Shown here: piece by piece, positions 32,074-40,368 of the stretch | How positions within the stretch are numbered: position 1 is the stretch's first letter | Layout: every line of letters starts with the position of its first letter | Assembly: GCA_021740645.1 (NCBI GenBank) | Contig: JAIOZL010000017.1 | Location: 1 to 64,000, forward strand | DNA: 64,000 nucleotides | Direction of reading: 5' to 3' | Origin: Bacteroidales bacterium | GTDB lineage: Bacteria; Bacteroidota; Bacteroidia; Bacteroidales; JAADJA01 | Notes under the pieces: generated by a model | Database searches by the model: none | What the model saw: the letters and a program-made list of their open reading frames with translations, nothing else | Told to the model about the DNA's origin: nothing | Translations under genes and position numbers: made by a program

Positions 32074-33603
32074 CTAATAAGAGGGAGTAGCATCATAGTA
32101 TATTCCTGCTCCGGGGCCTAAAGGAATTCCAAGATACAACCATACGACCAACAATATAACCCAACCAATGAAAAATAATATGGAATAGGGAAGCATGGTG
32201 GCAACGAGGGTTCCGATGCCTGCATTTTTATCATACTTCTCAAAATAGACGATGATCAGTGCAAAGAAACTCATCATTGGGGAAATAATATTGGTCACGC
32301 TGTCGCCAATCCGATAAACTACCTGTGTCAACTCCGGACTATAGCCCAGGAACATAAACATCGGAACAAAAATAGGGGCAAGCAAAGCCCATTTTGCGGA
32401 GGCACTTCCCATAATTAAATTTATGGAACCAGAAAATATTACAAAAAGGATGATAAGCGGGATAAGACTTAATTCAAGGCTTTTAATAAAGGAGGCCCCG
32501 TTAATGGCCAGGATAATTCCCAGGTTACTCCAGTTAAAATATTCGACAAACTGGGCCGCAAAAAATACAAGTACCAGGTAAGCGGCCAGGGATTTCATCG
32601 ACTCTGCCATACCCTTCATTACATCCGTGTCATTTTTATATTTTTTGATAGCAATACCGTAAACTATCCCCATGATTCCGGCAACCAGGAATAATATGGC
32701 AACCACTCCTTTCAGAACAGGGGATTGCAGGAAGGTCCCGTCCGGCCCACGCAAAAGGCCATTGTCTGGTATAAAACCTATTAGTAAGATTATCAAAAAA
32801 CCGAGAAAAAAATAGGACACTCTTTTCAAGCCTTTCTTTTCATTAGGGGATAGCTTTTCTATTTTTTCCTGTTTAATCCCGTCGGTTTTATATTCTCCAA
32901 GCGAAGGGACTACAATTTTTTCAGTAACCCAGGTGCCGATAGTTGCAATCACAAAAGTAGAAGCCACCATAAAGTAATAATTAGCGGTAGGATTTACATG
33001 GTAACTTTTATCTACAAGATGTGCCGCCTCTTCTGAAAGGCCGGCCAAAAGGGGATCAATGGTGCCCAAAACAAGATTAGCTGAAAATCCACCTGATACT
33101 CCTGCGAAGGCAGCAGCCATTCCGGCAATGGGGTGACGGCCAATAGCGAGAAAAATAGTTCCTGCAAGAGGTACAAGTAAAACATATCCAACAGAAGATG
33201 CCAAATTAGAAACGATGCCTGCAATTACAATGATAAAGGTTAAAATTCGCTCTGGTGAATTTAAAACCAGGGCCCGGATTATTACTGAGATCAATCCTGA
33301 GTTTTCGGCTATCCCAATGCCCAGCATGGCCACTATAACAATTCCGAGTGGAGCGAAAGAGGTGAAATTATCCACCATCTTCGTTAAAATGTCGTAAAGC
33401 CCTTCCTTGGTAAGTAAATTAATTGCTTTAAAGGTTTCTCCTGTTATGGGATGGTCGGCACTTATTCCGATTGTTCCGAAAATAGCAGATAATACTAAGA
33501 TTATAAGTGCAAAGATTCCAAATAGGGTGGCAGGGTGAGGAAGTGCATTGCCCCCTTTTTCAACAACTTTTAAGAATGTATTTATATATCTTTTTTTACC
33601 CAT
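32074..33603 (-). CDS. AbgT family transporter
   Basis: FLKVVEKGGNALPHPATLFGIFALIIL, MLGIGIAENSGLISVIIRAL, MGSASAKWALLAPIFVPMFMFLGYSPELTQVVYRIGDSVTNIISPMM. Confidence 0.93.
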   Translation of the reverse strand: MGKKRYINTFLKVVEKGGNALPHPATLFGIFALIILVLSAIFGTIGISADHPITGETFKAINLLTKEGLYDILTKMVDNFTSFAPLGIVIVAMLGIGIAENSGLISVIIRALVLNSPERILTFIIVIAGIVSNLASSVGYVLLVPLAGTIFLAIGRHPIAGMAAAFAGVSGGFSANLVLGTIDPLLAGLSEEAAHLVDKSYHVNPTANYYFMVASTFVIATIGTWVTEKIVVPSLGEYKTDGIKQEKIEKLSPNEKKGLKRVSYFFLGFLIILLIGFIPDNGLLRGPDGTFLQSPVLKGVVAILFLVAGIMGIVYGIAIKKYKNDTDVMKGMAESMKSLAAYLVLVFFAAQFVEYFNWSNLGIILAINGASFIKSLELSLIPLIILFVIFSGSINLIMGSASAKWALLAPIFVPMFMFLGYSPELTQVVYRIGDSVTNIISPMMSFFALIIVYFEKYDKNAGIGTLVATMLPYSILFFIGWVILLVVWLYLGIPLGPGAGIYYDATPSY

Positions 33604-33715
33604 ATGTTTAGCATATCTAATATATTAGTATCAGATTGTTTTAACTCAGTGTAATTGAGTAAGGAAACTTATTCTGCAGTTAGATATAATATGCAGAATA
33701 CCTTGAGATTTACCC

Positions 33716-35356
33716 TCAGCCTTCCTGGTAACAGCGTACCCAATCTATTTCCATTGAAGCAGGTAATCCACTACCGTCGGTTTTACCGGTAATAGAGGAG
33801 CTGAAAACAAGGTACATTTCTTCATGCGGAATTCCATGGGTTTGTTCATTCACCACCACCTCATTGATTTTCCATATAAGCTTATCTTTGGTCCAGATGA
33901 GGGTATAGATAAAGAAATCCTGTGAAACATCCAGTCCTGAAAATTCTGCCATCTTTTTTTCCAGGCTGTCCTTTTTTGATATGTCTCCATAAACGTTGCC
34001 CACGTTAATTTTGGTCTTTTTCTTATCGAGTTTTAAAATATCAACATGGGGGAGGTTTTTTTCAGAAGCCATCCAAAAATTATAATTCACAGGTTTGGCG
34101 TAGTTCACTTTTATTTTAGCTTCCACTTTCCCATATTTTAGCCTGTAGGATTTTGCAGTGCTCACTAAGCCGGTGGTAAAGTCAAATTTTTGTGGAACAA
34201 ATCCAAAGGGAAGCTGCCATTTTTTTCCTTCGATGCTTTCCCTTTTGGTCATAATTTTTAATGTGCCCTGTGTTTCGATGTTGGCTCCATCAGTGGGAAA
34301 TGCCTTATCCTGGTCGAGGGCATAAGCACCGTTCATTAACTTATCGCCCCAATAATAGCGGGTCATCCATTTGTCGGTATCCAGTTTGCCACCTGTGAAA
34401 TCATCTTCAAAAACTACTTTCCACTTTTTAAGGCTGTTAAATTTACTGGAATCTTTAAGTTCGAGATACCATTTATATTTTTTGCTGCTTTTGAAATCTT
34501 CATGCTCCTTGATTTTAGCCTTTTCTGCCGCCTCACTTTCAGAAAGGCCAGCCAATAGTTCTTTGTGTTCAGAAGAGGCCAGGTATTTTTCAAGCTCAAT
34601 ATAATCAGCTAGTTCTTTTGAGTTTTTAAACGATACAAAATCTTTGTACTTTGTTGAATCTTTAAATTTGAAATAAAATTTAATGGGTTTTGATTTGCTA
34701 AGTAGTTTATATTCTTTCTCCTGTTTCTCAATTTCTGCCAGCTTGTTGTTTACAAAATCTTTACGCTCTTTGAATTGGCCCGACTCAATCTCTTTGGTGA
34801 GCTTTTCAAATTCAACGACTTCACTGGTTTTTTCAACCTTATCATTTTCTCCCGCACTTAAATATTTTTTAACTGCCTTATTTTTTTCCAGCTTCTCAAA
34901 TTGTTTTTCCTTGTTGTGTATCGATGTTTTTTCTTTGGTTAGTTTGTTTTTATCATTCGCGAAGTTGGCTGAATTTACGATCTCTTTAAGTTCCTCATAA
35001 CTCTCTAAATCTTCCGACTTACTTATTTTAGTAAAATCTGCTAATTTTTGCGAAGCTTTAAACTTAAAGAAGCTTTGGAATTTTTTAGATTTCTTTTGGT
35101 TTTCAAAGAGTTTTATTTTACCCTCTTCGGCTGTTTTTTCTTTTTCTATTTTGTTATATAGATTTTTATGCTCATTGGAATCGAGATATTTCCCTAAATC
35201 ATTAAAGGCTTTTAATTCATCAGCGTCACTGAATTCGTTAAAATCATTAAACTCTTTTATCAGATCAGCCCTGTCTTGCTCGATTTTAGAGGTTTTGGGG
35301 ATGGAACTGAATTTTGAGAAAATAAAATACTTACTTCCAAATGCGAAATTAGCCAT
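33716..35356 (-). CDS. Repeat-containing protein with C-terminal GH16/concanavalin-A-like domain, probably non-catalytic
   Basis: No signal peptide; residues ~20-310 are Lys/Glu/Phe-rich repeats; residues ~313-546 GH16-like (VVFEDDFTGGKLDTDKW ... YGKVEAKIKVNYAKPVNYNFWMAS ... ASMEIDWVRCYQEG). Confidence 0.75.
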   Translation of the reverse strand: MANFAFGSKYFIFSKFSSIPKTSKIEQDRADLIKEFNDFNEFSDADELKAFNDLGKYLDSNEHKNLYNKIEKEKTAEEGKIKLFENQKKSKKFQSFFKFKASQKLADFTKISKSEDLESYEELKEIVNSANFANDKNKLTKEKTSIHNKEKQFEKLEKNKAVKKYLSAGENDKVEKTSEVVEFEKLTKEIESGQFKERKDFVNNKLAEIEKQEKEYKLLSKSKPIKFYFKFKDSTKYKDFVSFKNSKELADYIELEKYLASSEHKELLAGLSESEAAEKAKIKEHEDFKSSKKYKWYLELKDSSKFNSLKKWKVVFEDDFTGGKLDTDKWMTRYYWGDKLMNGAYALDQDKAFPTDGANIETQGTLKIMTKRESIEGKKWQLPFGFVPQKFDFTTGLVSTAKSYRLKYGKVEAKIKVNYAKPVNYNFWMASEKNLPHVDILKLDKKKTKINVGNVYGDISKKDSLEKKMAEFSGLDVSQDFFIYTLIWTKDKLIWKINEVVVNEQTHGIPHEEMYLVFSSSITGKTDGSGLPASMEIDWVRCYQEG

Positions 35357-35510
35357 TGCGAATAGTTTACTTTAAAAAATGAAAGACAATATTACAAAAG
35401 TAATGGTTTCAGGCAAATAAATATTTTCGAAAATTTATTAATGCTTTTAGACAATTAATGGTATCTGCTTAAATTTATGATTATTAGGCAACACAGAATC
35501 TAATTCTAAG

Positions 35511-37568
35511 CTATCCTTTATCCACCCTGATCCTTGCATCAACGGCAATTATCCTGTCTTTACTTCCCAACAATGGATTAAGGTCCATTTCTTCAATGAT
35601 CGGTGTTTCAGATACTAATTGGGACACCCGAACAATAATCTCAGCGAACTTTTGTTTGTCAATGCCTTCCTGTCCACGAACCCCATCAATTATTTTAATT
35701 CCTCTGAGCCCGTTGATCATATTAAGGGCTTCGCTAAAAGAAAGAGGGGCAAGGCCGGTTTTGATATCTTTCAACACCTCAATAAATATACCACCCAGTC
35801 CACATAGGATCATATGGCCAAAATTGACTTCTTTTTTCGCCCCTACGAAAAGCTCCGTTCCTGATAACATTGGCTGCAATAGGATTCCAGTGGTTTCTTT
35901 AATTTGCATCATCCGTTCAAACTCCATCAACATCGCTTTTTCTGTCTCTACATTAAGTACTACACCACCTACGTCCGATTTATGCACCGGGCCAACAACT
36001 TTCATTACCAGCGGATAGCCTATTATTTCAGCTTCACGGATTGCTTTTTCTTTTTTATTGACGACGGCCTCATTTGCCCTTGGTATACCCACTGCATCAA
36101 GCAATCCCTGCACCTCTTCGGGCGAAAGGTATCCGCTTTTTGCATTGTCAGAGATCACCCTGATCTTTTCCCTGTCGATTTTATATTCTGTACGTTCATC
36201 ATCCTGAGGTTTAGGGCTTGTATAAACTTTTGCAAGTGCTTTCCCCAATATCACCTCATCCGGGAAGTTTATGCGGCCTTTTGCAATAAAGGCTTCCACT
36301 TCCTCTTTCGCTGTATAGGTAGAGGGTAAGACCGGGAATATGGGTTTCTTACAAGTTCTCATTTTTTCATGGAGTACCTCATAAACATCATGGATTTTGA
36401 ACAGGCCAGGTGTACCAAAAATCACGATCATGGCATCGATATGATCAAATTTCTGTTCCATTGTATTGATGATATCCGCAAGCTGGGCCGCAGTACCTGT
36501 TGCAAGAAAATCAATGGGGTTGGTAACGGATGAGCCCGGATGCAATCTTTCTTTGAGGGCATCTGCCTCAGGGCCATGAATTGCCGGAACAAACAAACCT
36601 CCATTGGAAAGTGCATCCGTTAGCATTACTGCTGGCCCACCGGCGTGGGTAATAATGGCAATATTTTTCCCAATAAGTTGGGGGTGCATGAATACAGAAG
36701 CAACTGCGATAAGCTCTTCGCGGTGGTCGCAACGTATGATCCCTGCTTTTCTGAAGATGGCATTTACGGCTTCGTCGGAGCTTGCCAATGCCCCTGTATG
36801 GGAAGATGCTGCCCGGCTTCCGGCTTCGGAGCTCCCGGCTTTGATGGCTGCAATCCTGCAGCCTTTCCGGATGAGGGAGGCCGCATGTTTCATCAGCATC
36901 TGGGGCTTTTTAACATTCTCGATATATAGCAGTTTAATGGTCGATTTGGTTTCATCGTGGTTCATATCCAAATGCCTCACGACTTCTTCAACCCCCATCT
37001 GGGCTGAATTACCCAAAGAAATTATTTCAGCAAAACTTAATCCTTTTTCGAGGCCAGACTCCATAATATAACATGCCGTAGCCCCGGAAGCAGAAATAAG
37101 GTCACAACCTTTGGGATCCAACTTTGGGATGGGTTCAGTAAAAATACCATGATAGGAGGGGGTACATATACCAATGCAATTGGGCCCGATAAGTGCCCCG
37201 CTAAATTTATTTATCTGGTAGAGGATATCTTTTTCAATTTGCTTTCCTTCTTCGCTAACTTCGCTAAAGCCAGCAGACAGAATAATAAATGCCCGGGTCT
37301 GTTTTTCTTCGGTCAGCACTTTCACCGCATCAAACGTATACCTTGCTGCAATGGCGATAATGGCCAGTTCTACATCAGGCAGGTCATGGATATTTTTATA
37401 GCTTTTTATTCCCTGAACTTCATCTTCTTTAATGTTCGTAACATAAAGTTTGCCTTTATAATTTCCATCCAAAAGGTTTTTTAAAACCTTTCCACCAGGT
37501 TTTTGTATGTCGTTCGAACCACCTACTACTACGATACTTTTGGGATCACTGAGTTGTGTATTGATCAT
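35511..37568 (-). CDS. Acyl/acetate-CoA ligase (ADP-forming), fused alpha/beta subunits
   Basis: 685 aa; PKSIVVVGGSNDIQKPGGKVLKNL, GPNCIGICTP, SHTGALASSDEAVNAIFRKAGIIR, ATP-grasp-like IREAEIIGYPLVMKVVGPVHKSDVGGVVLNV. Confidence 0.93.
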   Translation of the reverse strand: MINTQLSDPKSIVVVGGSNDIQKPGGKVLKNLLDGNYKGKLYVTNIKEDEVQGIKSYKNIHDLPDVELAIIAIAARYTFDAVKVLTEEKQTRAFIILSAGFSEVSEEGKQIEKDILYQINKFSGALIGPNCIGICTPSYHGIFTEPIPKLDPKGCDLISASGATACYIMESGLEKGLSFAEIISLGNSAQMGVEEVVRHLDMNHDETKSTIKLLYIENVKKPQMLMKHAASLIRKGCRIAAIKAGSSEAGSRAASSHTGALASSDEAVNAIFRKAGIIRCDHREELIAVASVFMHPQLIGKNIAIITHAGGPAVMLTDALSNGGLFVPAIHGPEADALKERLHPGSSVTNPIDFLATGTAAQLADIINTMEQKFDHIDAMIVIFGTPGLFKIHDVYEVLHEKMRTCKKPIFPVLPSTYTAKEEVEAFIAKGRINFPDEVILGKALAKVYTSPKPQDDERTEYKIDREKIRVISDNAKSGYLSPEEVQGLLDAVGIPRANEAVVNKKEKAIREAEIIGYPLVMKVVGPVHKSDVGGVVLNVETEKAMLMEFERMMQIKETTGILLQPMLSGTELFVGAKKEVNFGHMILCGLGGIFIEVLKDIKTGLAPLSFSEALNMINGLRGIKIIDGVRGQEGIDKQKFAEIIVRVSQLVSETPIIEEMDLNPLLGSKDRIIAVDARIRVDKG

Positions 37569-37703
37569 TAGATTCTGAATTTAATCTGTGAAAAATATGT
37601 GCGGCTAAAGTAGGAAAAGCCGGAATAATAGAAAAGAATTGATTTGTTTTTTAATTATTATCGACCTGGTGTTTCGTCCAATAGGTGAATGCAGGAAAAT
37701 ATC

Positions 37704-39512
37704 CTAGTCGAGAAGAATTCCCAGTCCGACCACACCTGGCCCTACATGGGTTCCTAATACAGGAGAAACGGAATTAACAAAGCGTGGTTTTAAACCTGTG
37801 ATCTGCTCCATTTCATTCACATACCAGTTGGCCCCTTCGGGATTATTTGCATGAGAAACGGAATATCCCCAGATTTTTTTACCATCCATTAATTTAGCCG
37901 CTTCTTCAATCACAAGTTTCATGGCTTGTTTTGTAGATGTTGGTTTTCCAAATAACTCAGCTTTGCCTTCCGCATTTACGACAACAATGGGTTGAACACC
38001 CATTAGTTTGCCGAGGAAGCCTTTTACCGTGCTCACCCTGCCGCTTTTTATCATATACTTCAACGACTGGGCGCTAACCATCAAATGGGCTTTGAGTTTC
38101 CAGTCCTCTATAGCTATTTTAAGGTCTTCATATGACAACCCGCTTTCTATCGCTTCAGCTGCACGCAGCACCATTAAACCCAACGCATTGGTAAGTTTAT
38201 TAGAACTAAAAACAGCAATATCAATATTATGACGCTCAGCTACTGCATGACCGGCTTTTTTGCTGTTGCTGAATGTGCCGCTCATTTTATCCGTAAGGTG
38301 GAGGCCGATAATGTTTTTGTAATGGCTTGCCAGGTAGCTGTATTTGTTGGTAAAATCCTTATAGGTTGGTTGGGACGTGGTGGGGTTATTTTTTGCCAAC
38401 TTTTGCAAGTGATAAAACTCATCCGGTGTGATGGTTACCGAATCGAGATAAAAATCCTTATCGAAATGAACGGTCAGGGGAACCACATGGATCTGGTATT
38501 TTTCGATAATATCCTGGGGTAAATCGCAGGTTGAATCTGTAATTAAAGCAGTATCGTATTTCCGGCGATGCACAATTTCACTCTGCATCAACATGTCGTC
38601 TACCTTTTTAAAGGTAATATTCCCCAAATCTTTAATCTCACTGAAAAGTTTAGCCGGCTCGTCGGTATGAATGTGCAGCCTGAGTTTTTTAGGTGAGCCT
38701 GCCACCACCACTGAATCCCCATAGGGCGCGATAACTTTGGAAAGTATCGACTTATTGTTCGGGCTTTCGTTTTCGAATGAGATCAAAGCCTCGGTGCAGT
38801 AACGGAAGCTTAATTCAACCTCATGGTCGTGAACCACTTCCTCAAATTCTTTTACCTTGGAAACATTCCGGGTCATGGCTAGTTTTTTCAGCTCTCCATG
38901 TTTAAAAAAGTCGATCATCCCTTCGAGGAATAAAACAAAACCTTTGGCACCGGCATCTACGACATGGGCTTTTCTGAGCACTTCAAGTTTTTTGGGTGTG
39001 TCCCTGAGTGAATCAGCTGCAGTCTGGTATGAATCAACGATCAATTCATTAAAATCCTGGAATTTATCTTTAATGGAATACACATATTCGGCCCATTCAC
39101 GCATTACCGATATCATGGTTCCTTCTACTGGGTTGGCGATGGCTTCGTAAGCATAGCGCACTGCCTTTTTGATGATCTCAGCAAAATCATTGATGGAAAG
39201 GTTATTGTTGTTGGGTATCTCATTGCTGAACCCATAAAGGAACTGGGCGAAAATAATACCTGAATTGCCGCGTGCACCTACGAGGGCCGCATCGGCCAGG
39301 GCATTGGCTGTAACTTTAATATTGTAAGTTGGAATTGCGGTATCGATGATCGACCGCATCGTTGAGGCAAGGTTGGTACCTGTATCCCCATCAGCTACGG
39401 GAAAAACGTTGATCTTGTTGATGACCTGGTAGTGCTCGAATATTTTCTGGGCACCCGCTATAAAGCTGTAATAAAAGCGCTTTCCGTCTAATTCGTTCCT
39501 GTTAAAATCCAA
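37704..39512 (-). CDS. DhaL (DAK2)-DegV fusion protein, FakA-like/FakB-like
   Basis: 602 aa; VFPVADGDTGTNLASTMRS (DhaL), GDSVVVAGSPKKLRLHIHTDEPAKLFSEIKDLGNI (FakA-middle-like), ALITDSTCDLPQDIIEKYQIHVVPLTVHFD (DegV). Confidence 0.92.
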   Translation of the reverse strand: MDFNRNELDGKRFYYSFIAGAQKIFEHYQVINKINVFPVADGDTGTNLASTMRSIIDTAIPTYNIKVTANALADAALVGARGNSGIIFAQFLYGFSNEIPNNNNLSINDFAEIIKKAVRYAYEAIANPVEGTMISVMREWAEYVYSIKDKFQDFNELIVDSYQTAADSLRDTPKKLEVLRKAHVVDAGAKGFVLFLEGMIDFFKHGELKKLAMTRNVSKVKEFEEVVHDHEVELSFRYCTEALISFENESPNNKSILSKVIAPYGDSVVVAGSPKKLRLHIHTDEPAKLFSEIKDLGNITFKKVDDMLMQSEIVHRRKYDTALITDSTCDLPQDIIEKYQIHVVPLTVHFDKDFYLDSVTITPDEFYHLQKLAKNNPTTSQPTYKDFTNKYSYLASHYKNIIGLHLTDKMSGTFSNSKKAGHAVAERHNIDIAVFSSNKLTNALGLMVLRAAEAIESGLSYEDLKIAIEDWKLKAHLMVSAQSLKYMIKSGRVSTVKGFLGKLMGVQPIVVVNAEGKAELFGKPTSTKQAMKLVIEEAAKLMDGKKIWGYSVSHANNPEGANWYVNEMEQITGLKPRFVNSVSPVLGTHVGPGVVGLGILLD

Positions 39513-39613
39513 GATGTGTTTTTTTATTTAGATTACTTCTAAATTTTTTGCAAAAATAGATATAATATTTTAAATATGATTTGCACCAATTATTTCTACT
39601 TAAGACAGGCTTT

Positions 39614-40348
39614 TTATTTTTCCTTGCCAAATTTTTTAAATACCAGGCTTTCTATTTTCCCGGAGTATTGCTTATCCAATGGAAATACTGTAATTTCAAT
39701 AAGGTAGTGATTGGCCGATTGTTCCCGGACAATTACTTCGGGCCCCTTTTTAACAGAGCCCCAGGGCATGGATAAAAGATAGGACTTTATCCTTTGAATG
39801 GTGTCTGCCTCGTTGTCTTCTTTTTTCATCTCCAACAAAAAAGAATAGGCACTGCTCTGGTCGGTACTTTCACTTTTAATGGCCGTTTGTTCGATCAGTT
39901 TATTATAAGGCAGATAAATTACTTTGTTGTCCTGCGATTCAATTTCAAGCGCATCCCACCTGAATTTTTTTATTTTCCCATTGGTTTTCCCAATTTTGAT
40001 CATATCACCCACACTAAATTTTCCGGATGCCCTGAATACAATTCCGGCAATCAGGTCCTTAAAGAAAAACCGGGATACCCAAACCAGGATAATAAAAATG
40101 GCGGCAAAAACGGCAATAGTGTAATAGGAGCGGATTTCGGCAAAACGAAATACATACCACGAAAAGAACAAAATCCACAGGACCAGTTCCACAACCGGGA
40201 ATATCCGGCCGGCCAGGGTATGTCGTTCCGGGTCTTTAAATATTACTGGCAAAAAATACCTTAGCCCGCGCATTAAGGCAAAAAGAACCATACCAAGGAT
40301 CAGAAAGCCTGTAAAAATGGTATTCCAGTTAGCCGCTTGTAACTCCAT
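39614..40348 (-). CDS. MscS-like mechanosensitive channel family protein
   Basis: 244 aa; N-terminal TM helices then FKDLIAGIVFRASGKFSVGDMIKIGKTNGKIKKFRWDALEIESQDNKVIYLPYNKLIEQTA, an MscS TM3/beta-domain pattern. Confidence 0.82.
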   Translation of the reverse strand: MELQAANWNTIFTGFLILGMVLFALMRGLRYFLPVIFKDPERHTLAGRIFPVVELVLWILFFSWYVFRFAEIRSYYTIAVFAAIFIILVWVSRFFFKDLIAGIVFRASGKFSVGDMIKIGKTNGKIKKFRWDALEIESQDNKVIYLPYNKLIEQTAIKSESTDQSSAYSFLLEMKKEDNEADTIQRIKSYLLSMPWGSVKKGPEVIVREQSANHYLIEITVFPLDKQYSGKIESLVFKKFGKEK

Positions 40349-40368
40349 GATCGTTTTATTAATTCTTT

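Noticed and set aside
35596-37484. Several plus-strand ORFs antisense to the ADP-forming acyl-CoA synthetase
   Set aside because: Long antisense frames arise from codon bias of the true gene; no start signals or conserved motifs seen.
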